A stretch of 64,000 nucleotides of DNA from NCBI RefSeq assembly GCF_014243345.1, contig NZ_JACLZF010000001.1, positions 620,001 through 684,000 on the forward strand, read 5' to 3'. A program made the position numbers and the translations under genes. The notes beneath the pieces are model-generated. The model was not told the DNA's origin. It saw only the letters and a list, made by a program, of their open reading frames with translations, and did not search any database. Source of the stretch: Robiginitalea sp. SC105 (GTDB taxonomy: Bacteria > Bacteroidota > Bacteroidia > Flavobacteriales > Flavobacteriaceae). Of this stretch, positions 1-9,188 are shown in pieces (positions within the stretch are counted from its first letter, which is position 1; each line of letters starts with the position of its first letter).

Positions 1-705
1 TTTATTATCGGTTCCTATTGGTATTACAAACAGGAGTACCGGAAATACCTAGGTTTATTCCTGGTTTTTCTGGCGATTTCGTTCCTGATCACTTCAAAAA
101 CGGTCCTCATCGGGGTCCTGGTAGTAGGCGCTATCCCGATTATCGCATCGTTAAGACAAAGGATTCACAAAAAATGGATCAATAGGATTTCTGCCCTGGT
201 CCTTTTTGGGACGCCAATATTCCTGGCACTTATCTACCTGGGGGTTACCAGGTCGGGGGTCATCGATAAAATTCAATACTCCCTTGAACGGAATAACTTC
301 GACCTGCTGACAGTAGTCCTCTCGAATCGGAACAGGTTTGTAGCAGAGGGGTGGGATGTGTTTTCCCGGGATTTTTCGTGGTTTGGACAACTCTTTGGAT
401 TTGGACAACACCACCACCTATACCTCAGCGGCCACTCTGCAGAGGTGGATTTTTTCACGATCCTTTTTGCATCCGGCCTACTCGGGCTGTTGTTCCTCCT
501 CATCCTCTTGCTGTTTTGGTTGCTAAATGCACAGAAACTCATGAAAACCTCTGGCTATGTACTGGCAAAGAATACCTGGTTATTCCTGCTTTTCCTGATA
601 TTGGTCGCCAATCTTGCTGGTCATATATTCGGTTCCGGTATTGCCGGTATTTTTATTGGACTTTCAATTGCCCTGATGCATTTCAAGCCTGTCAGCCATG
701 GTTAA
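1..705 (+). CDS. O-antigen polymerase/ligase-like membrane protein (5' truncated by window)
   Basis: The frame is open from base 1, so the true start lies outside the window. About 234 residues are visible. They contain several hydrophobic segments and a polar loop with a His-rich stretch (FGFGQHHHLYLSGHS) followed by more membrane segments, which is how the C-terminal half of Wzy/WaaL-like polymerases and ligases looks. It probably links polysaccharide repeat units or transfers the chain on the periplasmic side of the inner membrane. The next gene starts 8 bases before its stop, so the two are translationally coupled. The family is inferred from layout and membrane pattern; no signature residue settles it. 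Confidence 0.6.
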   Translation, partial: FIIGSYWYYKQEYRKYLGLFLVFLAISFLITSKTVLIGVLVVGAIPIIASLRQRIHKKWINRISALVLFGTPIFLALIYLGVTRSGVIDKIQYSLERNNFDLLTVVLSNRNRFVAEGWDVFSRDFSWFGQLFGFGQHHHLYLSGHSAEVDFFTILFASGLLGLLFLLILLLFWLLNAQKLMKTSGYVLAKNTWLFLLFLILVANLAGHIFGSGIAGIFIGLSIALMHFKPVSHG

Positions 706-1933
706 AAAAAACAACATCCAGGATCTGATGACTTCGTTTTTCCTGTTTTCTGCGGTATTTTTTTTGCCTCTGAAAACGGGACTGAGTAATTTCGGTATTA
801 TCGGCTTGCTGACCACCACGTTTTTTGCCTTTTACCGTTCCGGGCTGAGACCGCTCCGCGCATTCAGACCCTGGATTTACATGGGCCTTCCCTGGCTACT
901 ATTTTTGCCATTGCTTGTGGGAGGCCTCTATACGCCTTTCCCAGAAAATCTACCAGGTCAACTGGTAAAATTGGTTTTTTACATTTTGCTCCCGCTGGTA
1001 ATTTTCCGAAAGGACCTGTTGAAAAATCGTGCAAAGCGTATTGCGGCCAGTGGCATGATCTTAGGAGCAGTTGCCAGCGCCACGTATCTTCTAATACGCA
1101 ACACCATTGAATTTATGGACGCGGGAGTTGCCTTCAGGGGGCTCTTGAGTTACCAATTTACTGGAAAAAACTTTGTGGAGCCCCTGGCAGAAATGCATCC
1201 GGTTTACCTGGGCTCATATTACCTTTTTGCAGCAGTATTGGTCTGGTTGTCCGACCTGCACTTGTCAATTAGGCTCAAATGGGTAGTCACCGTGTTGCTT
1301 GTGGTTGCCATCTTCTTCGTGAATTCGCGTAGCATCCTGGCACTTACCGCTCTAATGAGTTTCACAGTGGTGTATCGGTTATTGGGGCGGAAATATGTGC
1401 TAGGAGCAATTCTGGCCTGTATTGCAGCCCTTTTGTTTGCCCTTCCCGTAATCCGTGACACCTATGTATTTAAGAAATTTTCGGATGGAACAATATGGGA
1501 ACTGGAAAAAAATGTGGGAATTAGTAATACCGATGCTGATAACCCCTCGGATTCCCGGATGTCCCGCTGGCTTGCCAGTTGGGAGATTTACATTGACAAA
1601 CCCTATCTGGGCCACGGAACGGGAAGCGCACGGGAGCTGTTGCTAAAGGCCTATACAGAGAAAGGGATGGACGCATCCCTGCGCCAGCAATACGATTCCC
1701 ATAACCAATTTCTGGCCTATGCGATGGAGTTTGGGGTTGTTGGAATCCTTTCCATTCTCTCGTTTTTCCTTGTGAATCTATTTTGGGCCCTTCGCCACGG
1801 GGATGGGCTTATGGGAACCTTTACCTTCCTGGTTTTTGTCATATGCCTAACAGAGAATTATTTAATCCGGAATATGGGGGTTAATTTTGTGGCGCTCTGG
1901 ATAGTGATTTTTCATTTGAAAACGGATGATTAA
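698..1933 (+). CDS. O-antigen ligase/polymerase family protein
   Basis: A 411-residue multi-pass inner-membrane protein. A large polar loop precedes the motif [17 protein letters not shown], whose His (about H335) sits where Wzy/WaaL ligases and polymerases have their conserved HNxxL motif at the start of a late membrane helix. Such proteins polymerise undecaprenyl-linked repeat units or transfer finished chains to an acceptor. It overlaps the previous gene by 8 bases and the next by 8, so it belongs to one polysaccharide operon. Whether it is the polymerase or the ligase cannot be told from sequence. Confidence 0.8.
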   Translation: MVKKNNIQDLMTSFFLFSAVFFLPLKTGLSNFGIIGLLTTTFFAFYRSGLRPLRAFRPWIYMGLPWLLFLPLLVGGLYTPFPENLPGQLVKLVFYILLPLVIFRKDLLKNRAKRIAASGMILGAVASATYLLIRNTIEFMDAGVAFRGLLSYQFTGKNFVEPLAEMHPVYLGSYYLFAAVLVWLSDLHLSIRLKWVVTVLLVVAIFFVNSRSILALTALMSFTVVYRLLGRKYVLGAILACIAALLFALPVIRDTYVFKKFSDGTIWELEKNVGISNTDADNPSDSRMSRWLASWEIYIDKPYLGHGTGSARELLLKAYTEKGMDASLRQQYDSHNQFLAYAMEFGVVGILSILSFFLVNLFWALRHGDGLMGTFTFLVFVICLTENYLIRNMGVNFVALWIVIFHLKTDD

Positions 1934-2438
1934 AAAAGTAACCTTTCTGATCTATTTACTGCTGTTCAGGAACACGCCCGAAGACTACCGGCCCTACGCC
2001 CTTTTCTTTCCGGCCATCAGGTCTTTCCTAGTGAGATCCTATCTGAAAGAATGCGGTAAAAAGCCACGGGTAAAGAATCGGGCCGAGATTTCTCTGAATG
2101 CCAGTCTTGGAGATTTTTCGGAACTGGGTACGCGTTGTATGATACAGGGCAATGTATATATAGGAAACCATGTCATTATGGGTCCTGATGTCAAAATATA
2201 TGCCCGAAACCATCGGTTCGACAGGCTGGATATGCCCATCCAGGAACAGGGGAAAGATTATTTTGAGACATACATCGGTGATGATGTATGGCTGGGGGCA
2301 AATGTTGTGGTCACCGCCGGCTGTAAGATTGGCAACCATGCCGTGGTGGCAGCTGGGGCTGTCGTAACCCGGGACATACCGGATTATGCTGTTGTCGGCG
2401 GGGTGCCGGCGAAAGTCATTAAATTCAGGAATAAATAG
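1926..2438 (+). CDS. WcaF/CatB-like hexapeptide-repeat O-acyltransferase
   Basis: A 170-residue left-handed beta-helix acyltransferase. Hexapeptide repeats run from about residue 60 to 165 ([20 protein letters not shown], then [19 protein letters not shown]). The expected catalytic His is in ARNHRF (about H96), and the C-terminus [15 protein letters not shown] is the family hallmark. It most likely moves an acetyl group from acetyl-CoA to a sugar of the exported polysaccharide, in the cytoplasm. It starts inside the preceding gene. The acceptor sugar cannot be read from sequence. Confidence 0.85.
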   Translation: MIKKVTFLIYLLLFRNTPEDYRPYALFFPAIRSFLVRSYLKECGKKPRVKNRAEISLNASLGDFSELGTRCMIQGNVYIGNHVIMGPDVKIYARNHRFDRLDMPIQEQGKDYFETYIGDDVWLGANVVVTAGCKIGNHAVVAAGAVVTRDIPDYAVVGGVPAKVIKFRNK

Positions 2439-2509
2439 GCGCGCGGATGCTGAAGTGCTATGTTCATGCGCAGCGGGCTTTGGGGATATAGCCTTGAAAT
2501 CTTATTAAA

Positions 2510-3367
2510 TTGACTGAAAGAGGAACTGTTTTATATTTATTGGGGGCAGGACGGAGCGGGACAACGCTGATGGCAACGGTTCTGAATGCATTTACTGGGA
2601 TTCGTACAATTGGAGAGATGCACCAGTTCTTTGACTACTTGTCCATGGATGGATATTGTTCCTGCGGCAACCAAATAAGCACCTGTGAATTCTGGGCACC
2701 GATCCTGGCAAGGCTTTCAATTACCGGTGATCAGGTACGGCAATATGGCGACTTCTGCAATTCCCGGGAGGCACACAGAAAGATCCCTGCATTACTCCTG
2801 GGCCGGAAACCGGATTCACGCTACCTGTCAATTCAGGAGCAGGTGTTTCTCGTTGCACGCGAAGCTTCTCCGGAGCCGATCCTGTTGGATTCTTCAAAAT
2901 ACATCGCCCGTTTTCTGTTGCTTAACCGGAGCCGTGCTTTTTCCCTAAAGGGCATCTATATGGTCCGGGACATACGGGGGGTCATCGAATCTTTCAATAA
3001 GAAGGTCCAGACGCCGAAAAAGCCCCTGGCAACGATTGCCTATTACTTATTGATCAATTTTTTCGGGGAACTGGTCTATCGGATCTACCCGAATATTATC
3101 AAGGTTCGCTATGAGGATTTTATCCGGAATCCTCAATCTGTGGTACTCAGGATACTTCGGCAGGCTGACCCTTCTCGCTCCTGGCCCGAAACCCTGCCTG
3201 ACACCTTTGAAATGCCTCATATCATAGGGGGCAACCGAATGAAGTCTAACCAGGTAATTCGCATTGATCCCAGGGTCAAATGGCGGGAGAACACACCGGC
3301 CTGGAAGCAACTAATTTATTATTTTGCCGCTTTGCCCACCATGCTGGCTAACCGTTACAGACCATGA
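2510..3367 (+). CDS. Sulfotransferase family protein
   Basis: A 285-residue protein opening with LYLLGAGRSGTTLMATVLN, the P-loop-like site that binds the 5'-phosphosulfate of PAPS. YMVRDIRGVIESFNKK in the middle fits the 3'-phosphate-binding segment. No ATG lies upstream in frame, and a TTG at 2510 just before the motif is the only sensible start. In this operon it probably puts sulfate on a sugar of the polysaccharide, but protein or small-molecule acceptors are possible. It ends in a 4-base ATGA overlap with the next gene. A gap of about 70 bases before it holds nothing I recognise. Confidence 0.85.
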   Translation: MTERGTVLYLLGAGRSGTTLMATVLNAFTGIRTIGEMHQFFDYLSMDGYCSCGNQISTCEFWAPILARLSITGDQVRQYGDFCNSREAHRKIPALLLGRKPDSRYLSIQEQVFLVAREASPEPILLDSSKYIARFLLLNRSRAFSLKGIYMVRDIRGVIESFNKKVQTPKKPLATIAYYLLINFFGELVYRIYPNIIKVRYEDFIRNPQSVVLRILRQADPSRSWPETLPDTFEMPHIIGGNRMKSNQVIRIDPRVKWRENTPAWKQLIYYFAALPTMLANRYRP

Positions 3368-4566
3368 TGAAATCCAATAGCGTTGCCCTATGGCTATTTT
3401 ATGCAACCGTATTTACCCTGCCAATGTTCATGCGGATAAACAACCTGTTGCTTGGGGCTTTCATCCTCGTGGCGATAGTGGGGAACCTGCGCAGGGGCCT
3501 GCTGTCCAAAATGAAAAGAAACCTGATTTTCGGATTGCCGGTCGTTGCGTTTTTCGGCCTGGCCGTTCTGGGGGCTTTCCGGGATACATCCCTCGAAAAT
3601 TTGGGTTTTTTGGAAAAGCACTGGTCGCTTTTGTTGGTTCCGCTGGCCATGCTCCCGGATCCGCAACCCTTTATGGAACGGAAAAGGGCAATTTTCCTGG
3701 CATTCATGTGGGGCTGCACGGCAACCCTGCTTATTTGTTATACCCAGGTAATCTGGGAAATGATATCCGGGGGGGAACCCCCGAGTTATTTTTTCCGTTG
3801 GAGGCACTTGGGATCGCGATTCACCAAAGGAGCTGACACCCACCCCACTTATCTGGCAGTATTCGTGGTTGTCTCCGTGTTTTTCCTGATACAGGACAAG
3901 AAATCCTCAATTACACTCAAGAGCATACTGATCCCCATTCTGATTTTGGGGCTATTTCAGCTTGCCAGCCGGATCGCCTTATTTTTATGTATTCTGTTAT
4001 TGCTCTTCCTAATCGTTGAACGAGTCCGGAGGAATAACTGGCAGCTGGCTTCGCTGGTGTTTGGCCTGGTCCTGGGAAGCCTGTTGGTTAATTATTATGG
4101 CAGCGATTACCTGAAGCAAAGGATATTTGCGAGCGATGTCATTACGGATGAGCGCCGGTTTGCCCGATGGGAAGTGTCCTATGAAATCTTCAAGGACCAA
4201 CCGGTGCTGGGGGTTGGATATGCCAAGATTGAACACCTGCGCCGCATAGGGTACCTCGAAAAGGGACTGGACCGAGCGGCCTCCGACAATGACAATGCGC
4301 ATAACCAGTTCCTGGAGTATCTTAGTACCCAGGGAGCAGTCGGGGGGATCGTGTATGTCCTGTGCCTGATGTACTTATTCCTGCTGGCAATTTTCCGAAG
4401 GGATATCCTGTTCGCGATTGTGTTTTTTGCTCTGCTGGTGGCTGGTTCCACCGAATCCATGCTCGTGAGGATTAAGGGGATCGAGTACCTTGCTGTTTTT
4501 GGCACGTTACTAATGTGTATTGTTTCTTCCAATAAAACCGGACATGAGGATTTACATCACGCTTGA
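3364..4566 (+). CDS. O-antigen ligase family protein (third in the cluster)
   Basis: A 400-residue multi-pass membrane protein with the same plan as the gene at 698-1933. It has about ten hydrophobic helices and a periplasmic loop ending in NAHNQFLEYLSTQGAVGG, with the family His at about H313. One operon therefore carries three proteins of this class (the first is truncated by the window edge). One plausible division is repeat polymerase, chain ligase and a second polymerase, but this is inference. Its start overlaps the sulfotransferase stop (ATGA), and its 3' end overlaps the deacetylase gene by 23 bases. Confidence 0.8.
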   Translation: MMKSNSVALWLFYATVFTLPMFMRINNLLLGAFILVAIVGNLRRGLLSKMKRNLIFGLPVVAFFGLAVLGAFRDTSLENLGFLEKHWSLLLVPLAMLPDPQPFMERKRAIFLAFMWGCTATLLICYTQVIWEMISGGEPPSYFFRWRHLGSRFTKGADTHPTYLAVFVVVSVFFLIQDKKSSITLKSILIPILILGLFQLASRIALFLCILLLLFLIVERVRRNNWQLASLVFGLVLGSLLVNYYGSDYLKQRIFASDVITDERRFARWEVSYEIFKDQPVLGVGYAKIEHLRRIGYLEKGLDRAASDNDNAHNQFLEYLSTQGAVGGIVYVLCLMYLFLLAIFRRDILFAIVFFALLVAGSTESMLVRIKGIEYLAVFGTLLMCIVSSNKTGHEDLHHA

Positions 4567-5530
4567 TTACGAACTCTTTTTCGGTCCCAGGACAGGAACT
4601 CCCGAGCATTGTATGCTGCGTCCCACCGATGAGCTCATACGGTTAGCCGCCCCCCTCGGGATTCGATTCACATGTTTTGTAGATTCCGGATACCTCCTGG
4701 CGCTTAGGCGCCAACAATCCGAATTCCCCATTCTTGGCGAGCATTTAGCGATGGTTTCATCCCAGCTGCGGGAACTCGTGGTCAAGGGTCACGGCGTGGA
4801 ACTCCATATACACCCCCATTGGGAAGACACCTATTTCGACGGGCAGGTTTGGAATACGGATACCAGTCGCTATAGGCTTGCCAATTTTTCAGAAGAGGAG
4901 ATTCGGGATATTGTTGGGCGTTATTCAGACGTGCTCAAAGAAATTACAAGAAGGCAGCCGGTTGCATACCGTGCCGGAGGCTGGAGTGCTCAACCGTTCC
5001 CGCCAATTGGCAGGGCCCTTGGTCGTCAGGGGATCTTCACGGATAGTTCGGTATATCCCGGGGGACATTACCAGTCGGAAAACCAGGCTTTTGATTTTCG
5101 CGATGTTCCGCCCTTTAAGACGGAATACCGATTTTCCGAAGACCTGACCCAAGAAGACCCGGCCGGCCCTTTTACGGAAATCCCAATCAGTGCCCAGCGG
5201 GTATCCCCGATATTTTACTGGAAATTTGCCTGGACCAAAATAAACAGACTTTCCCGCCACCAACCCTTTGGCAATGGTAAAGCCATAATCCTTTCCAGGG
5301 AAGGTATGTTCAGGAGCCTTACCCGACCGACCGTCAGCGTGGTCTCCATGGACGGTTACCGCAGCGGCCTTTTAAAAAAGGCTTTACGGACCTACCAGAA
5401 AAAAACCGGTAATCGTGGTAACTTTGTGATCATCGGCCACCCGAAAGCCTTTACCCCATATTCCCTGCATACTGTAAAGAAGTTCATGGAGGAAACCAGC
5501 ACAATCCATCAATACAGCACATTCCAATGA
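4544..5530 (+). CDS. NodB-like polysaccharide deacetylase family protein
   Basis: The ATG at 4544 gives MRIYITLDYELFFG, so the acidic motif-1 residues D8/E10 begin almost at the N-terminus, as in this family. A TTG further up (4520) is less likely. HGVELHIHPHW (H83, H88-H92) supplies the metal-binding His pair, and YRAGGWSAQP resembles NodB motif 3. The protein has 328 residues and no signal peptide, so it would act in the cytoplasm or at the inner face of the membrane, unlike secreted deacetylases. Likely role: removing N-acetyl or other acyl groups from a glycan or nucleotide-linked precursor. It overlaps both neighbours. Confidence 0.7.
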   Translation: MRIYITLDYELFFGPRTGTPEHCMLRPTDELIRLAAPLGIRFTCFVDSGYLLALRRQQSEFPILGEHLAMVSSQLRELVVKGHGVELHIHPHWEDTYFDGQVWNTDTSRYRLANFSEEEIRDIVGRYSDVLKEITRRQPVAYRAGGWSAQPFPPIGRALGRQGIFTDSSVYPGGHYQSENQAFDFRDVPPFKTEYRFSEDLTQEDPAGPFTEIPISAQRVSPIFYWKFAWTKINRLSRHQPFGNGKAIILSREGMFRSLTRPTVSVVSMDGYRSGLLKKALRTYQKKTGNRGNFVIIGHPKAFTPYSLHTVKKFMEETSTIHQYSTFQ

Positions 5531-6282
5531 ACCGCATTCATATCCTGAACACGCAAATCGATAACTATTCGATGTCGGAGACGCTGGATACTGTCCTGGA
5601 AACCATCGAGCAAGGGCGCCAGATCCACCACGTGGTGGTCAATGCGGGAAAAATAGTCGCCATGCAATCCGACAGCAAACTCCGCAGTTCGGTAAATGCC
5701 AGCGACCTGATCAACGCGGATGGCCAGGCAGTGGTCTGGGCATCCCGCTTCCTCGGGCAGCCGCTTAAAGAACGGGTAGCCGGAATTGACATCATGGAAA
5801 ACCTTGTATCCCTGGCGCATAGCAATGGTTACCGCATTTTCTTTTTTGGTGCCCGGGAGTCTGTCGTCTCCAAGGTGGTAGACTTATATAGGGAACAGTA
5901 CGGGAACGATCTGGTTGCCGGTTATCGGAATGGCTACTTTGACCCTTCCGAGGAGGCGGCAATTGCCCGTGATATTGCTTCGAGCGGCGCAAATATCCTG
6001 TTTGTCGCAATCAGTTCGCCAACAAAGGAAAACTTCCTGTATACGTATCGCCAGGAATTGAGAGACGTCAATTTCATCATGGGGGTCGGTGGGAGCTTTG
6101 ATGTGGTTTCTGGCCTAGTGAGACGAGCCCCGAGGTGGATGCAGCGCGCTGGCCTTGAATGGTTCTACCGTCTGATCCAGGAACCGCGCCGGATGTGGAA
6201 ACGCTACCTAGTGGGGAATACCCGCTTTATTCTATTAGTGCTCCGGGAACGATTCCGGTGGCGTTCAAAAAGGACTGCCTGA
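5527..6282 (+). CDS. WecG/TagA/CpsF family glycosyltransferase
   Basis: A 251-residue GT26-type transferase. VVVNAGKIV (N39) and LINADGQAVVWASRFLGQPLKERVAGIDI with Asp D65 are the family donor/catalytic motifs. ANILFVAISSPTKENF and NFIMGVGGSFDVVSG match the later conserved blocks. These enzymes add the second sugar (often ManNAc or its uronic acid) to a polyprenyl-diphosphate sugar on the cytoplasmic side. The preceding stop and this start overlap as ATGA. The next gene, the initiating phosphotransferase, begins on this gene's stop codon (TGATG), so steps 1 and 2 of lipid-linked synthesis are coupled. Confidence 0.9.
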   Translation: MNRIHILNTQIDNYSMSETLDTVLETIEQGRQIHHVVVNAGKIVAMQSDSKLRSSVNASDLINADGQAVVWASRFLGQPLKERVAGIDIMENLVSLAHSNGYRIFFFGARESVVSKVVDLYREQYGNDLVAGYRNGYFDPSEEAAIARDIASSGANILFVAISSPTKENFLYTYRQELRDVNFIMGVGGSFDVVSGLVRRAPRWMQRAGLEWFYRLIQEPRRMWKRYLVGNTRFILLVLRERFRWRSKRTA

Positions 6283-7643
6283 TGCCAGAAATCTATTCCA
6301 ACCAAACAAGTTTTCGATTTCTTGCGCATTATATGTCGTTTCTGGTCGACTTACTGATCGTCAACCTGTTCGTATATTTTTTCCCGTTGCAGTTTGAGTT
6401 GCCGATACTCTTCCACTGCTATATAACCCTCGCTTGGCTACTGATTTCCCTGAGCATATCTTTTTACCGGATTTTTCCCTATACCAAAGTCACACAGGTT
6501 CTACGGCTGTTGGCCCGGCAGTTTTTCTTTTATTTCCTTATTCTCTATGCTTTTATAGGGTTTTTCAAACAACCCAGTATGAGCAGGTTGGCCCTGGCAC
6601 AATACGCGGCCCTTGTTTTCTTTTCAATCAGCATCATCAAACTGATCATTTATTTCCTGCTGTTGAGTTACCGCGAAAAATTTCGGAGCAGTTTGCAGAA
6701 TGTTGTGATTATCGGCAAGAATAAAAAAACCGACCAGTTGATCCACGTCTTTAACACCCGCAAGGATTATGGGTATAATTTTCTCAAACAATTTTTCCCC
6801 AACGAAGAAGGGTTTGATTTGCGCCAGTGCTTCGAGTATATCGTGTCCAACAATGTGAATGAGATTTATTGCTCGGTTTCAGAGTTGCGAAACAGCGAGA
6901 TCGTGGAGATTATCAATTTTGCCGATAATAACCTCAAGACCCTGAAGTTTCTTCCGGACAATAAGAACATCTATGCCAAGAAACTCAAGCTAGAGTACTA
7001 CGACTACCTACCCATCCTCTCCTTGCGCGACATTCCTCTGCATAACCCAATCAATGCCTTTGTCAAACGCTCTTTTGACATTGCCTTTAGCCTGGTCATG
7101 GTATTTGGGGTGTTGATCTGGTTAACCCCGCTTTTGGCCATCCTGATCCGCTTGGAATCTAAAGGGCCGTTGTTCTTTGTCCAGAAACGCACCGGATTGG
7201 ACAACAAGGAATTCTACTGCTATAAGTTCCGCTCTATGGCAATGAACAAGGATGCGGACCGGATGCAGGCAGGGAAAAACGATATGCGGGTCACCCGTAT
7301 CGGGAAGTTTATCCGGAAAACCAGCATCGACGAGCTGCCTCAGTTCTACAACGTGTTGTTTGGGAATATGTCCGTGGTGGGTCCCCGGCCTCATATGCTG
7401 AAACACACGGATGAGTACGCGAGCAAGGTGGACAAATACATGGTCCGTCATTTTATCAAGCCCGGGATAACGGGCCTGGCCCAGGTGCGCGGTTACCGGG
7501 GGGAGATCGAACGGGATTCGGATATTCAGAACCGGATCAAATTCGACATCTTCTATATCGAGAACTGGTCTTTCCTGCTAGACCTTAAGATCATCGTACA
7601 GACGGTCCTGAATCTGTTCAAGGGGGAGGACAAGGCGTATTAG
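6282..7643 (+). CDS. Polyprenyl-phosphate sugar-1-phosphate transferase (initiating enzyme)
   Basis: The ATG at 6282 overlaps the previous stop and gives 453 residues. The N-terminal part has four or five membrane helices and a Rossmann-like segment (VVIIGKNKK). The catalytic bacterial sugar transferase domain fills the last 200 residues: KRSFDIAFS, then FFVQKRTGLD, YKFRSM, DELPQFYNVLFGNMSVVGPRP and KPGITGLAQV. It transfers a hexose-1-phosphate from a UDP-sugar to undecaprenyl phosphate, starting repeat-unit assembly. Glucose, galactose and GalNAc/GlcNAc donors cannot be told apart by eye. It is the last gene of the AT-richer operon. Confidence 0.9.
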   Translation: MPEIYSNQTSFRFLAHYMSFLVDLLIVNLFVYFFPLQFELPILFHCYITLAWLLISLSISFYRIFPYTKVTQVLRLLARQFFFYFLILYAFIGFFKQPSMSRLALAQYAALVFFSISIIKLIIYFLLLSYREKFRSSLQNVVIIGKNKKTDQLIHVFNTRKDYGYNFLKQFFPNEEGFDLRQCFEYIVSNNVNEIYCSVSELRNSEIVEIINFADNNLKTLKFLPDNKNIYAKKLKLEYYDYLPILSLRDIPLHNPINAFVKRSFDIAFSLVMVFGVLIWLTPLLAILIRLESKGPLFFVQKRTGLDNKEFYCYKFRSMAMNKDADRMQAGKNDMRVTRIGKFIRKTSIDELPQFYNVLFGNMSVVGPRPHMLKHTDEYASKVDKYMVRHFIKPGITGLAQVRGYRGEIERDSDIQNRIKFDIFYIENWSFLLDLKIIVQTVLNLFKGEDKAY

Positions 7644-7852
7644 ACGCCTTTATTCCGCAAAACTTTACATCGGGGGTGGTCCGGGAAGCAGTAGAAGGCA
7701 AGATGGGATGCCCGGCATGGCCCGAAGGCGGAAAACGAGTACTTTTATCCCTTAATTGAGTTGTTAGTCCAAAACTGTTGGCCGATAAGGGCGGATGTTG
7801 CTAATATTGCGCCTTCAGGAAGTACCTTTTAATAAAATTAGTACTACAATAA

Positions 7853-9154
7853 ATGAAAGTATCAGTAATAGGAACCGGTTATGTTGGCTTGGTAACCGGA
7901 ACGTGCCTCGCAGAGACGGGAAATGACGTGGTCTGCGTGGATATCGACGAGCTCAAGGTCAAGCGGATGCAGGACGGGGAAGTCCCGATTTACGAACCCC
8001 ATCTGGACGTGTTGTTTGAGCGGAATATCAATGCGGGCCGGCTCACTTTCACCACTTCCCTGCAGGAAGGCCTGGCGCACGGCGAGATTGTGTTCCTGGC
8101 CCTACCTACCCCGGAGGATGAGGACGGATCTGCCGACCTGAAATATGTGTTGGGGGTCGCCGATGAAATCGGGAAACTGATCACCGACTATCGCGTCATC
8201 GTGGACAAGAGCACCGTGCCGGTAGGGACCTCGGACAAGGTCCGGGATGCCATCGCCAAAAATGCAAAATGCGATTTCGACGTGGTATCCAATCCGGAAT
8301 TCCTCCGCGAGGGATTTGCCGTCGACGATTTCCTGAAACCCGAGCGGATTGTGGTGGGCTCCAGCTCCCCCCGTGCCACGGAACTCATGGAGAAACTCTA
8401 TAAGCCTTTTGTGCGCTCTGGGAACCCGGTGATCATCATGGATGAAAGGTCTGCGGAACTGACGAAATACGCGGCCAATTCCTTCCTGGCCACCAAGATT
8501 ACCTTCATGAACGAGATCGCAAATTTCTGTGAGCTTGTCGGTGCCGATGTGGACAAGGTCCGTATCGGTATGGGGACTGACTCGCGGATCGGGAAACGGT
8601 TCCTCTTCCCCGGTATCGGATACGGGGGATCCTGTTTTCCCAAGGATGTGAAGGCGCTTCATAAGTCCGGCAAGGACTCCGGCTACGATTTCCAGATCCT
8701 GGAATCCGTCATCGATGTCAACCAGAAGCAGAAGACGGCCCTCATCCCCAAGATCCTGAAGTATTTCGGCGACGACCTCAGCGGGAAGCGCATCGGTATT
8801 TGGGGGTTGGCATTCAAGCCGGAAACAGACGATATCCGGGAGGCCCCTGCCCTTTATATCATTGATGAGCTGCTGGCAGCAGGCGCAGAGGTAACTGCCT
8901 TTGACCCGGAAGCCATGGAAAACGTCAAGCGCAAGGTGGGGGATGCCATTTCCTTTGCCCCCGGCATGTACGGGGCAGTCGAAGACATGGATGCCCTGGT
9001 GATCTGTACGGAGTGGAGCGTTTTCCGCAACCCGAATTACGAGATGGTCAAAGAGCTGATGAAGGCACCGGTCGTATTTGACGGCAGGAACCTGTATGAT
9101 GTTGGGGAAATGAAGGAACGCGGGTTCCATTACGAATCCATCGGGCGCGCATAG
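7853..9154 (+). CDS. ugd: UDP-glucose 6-dehydrogenase
   Basis: A 433-residue enzyme that oxidises UDP-glucose twice with NAD+ to UDP-glucuronate. The N-terminal Rossmann motif is GTGYVGLVTGTCLAE. The catalytic Cys is in GIGYGGSCFPKD (about C261), followed by the dimerisation helix and the C-terminal domain (GIWGLAFKPETDDIREAP). Length is standard. It follows a 209-base gap after the polysaccharide operon, and base composition rises to the GC-rich level of the rest of the window here. The next gene consumes its product. Confidence 0.95.
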   Translation: MKVSVIGTGYVGLVTGTCLAETGNDVVCVDIDELKVKRMQDGEVPIYEPHLDVLFERNINAGRLTFTTSLQEGLAHGEIVFLALPTPEDEDGSADLKYVLGVADEIGKLITDYRVIVDKSTVPVGTSDKVRDAIAKNAKCDFDVVSNPEFLREGFAVDDFLKPERIVVGSSSPRATELMEKLYKPFVRSGNPVIIMDERSAELTKYAANSFLATKITFMNEIANFCELVGADVDKVRIGMGTDSRIGKRFLFPGIGYGGSCFPKDVKALHKSGKDSGYDFQILESVIDVNQKQKTALIPKILKYFGDDLSGKRIGIWGLAFKPETDDIREAPALYIIDELLAAGAEVTAFDPEAMENVKRKVGDAISFAPGMYGAVEDMDALVICTEWSVFRNPNYEMVKELMKAPVVFDGRNLYDVGEMKERGFHYESIGRA

Positions 9155-9188
9155 TTGCGGGCCGCTCATTAACTAAATAAAAAAACAG

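Noticed and set aside
8102-9169. 355-codon open frame on the minus strand
   Set aside because: Antisense to ugd; no family features.
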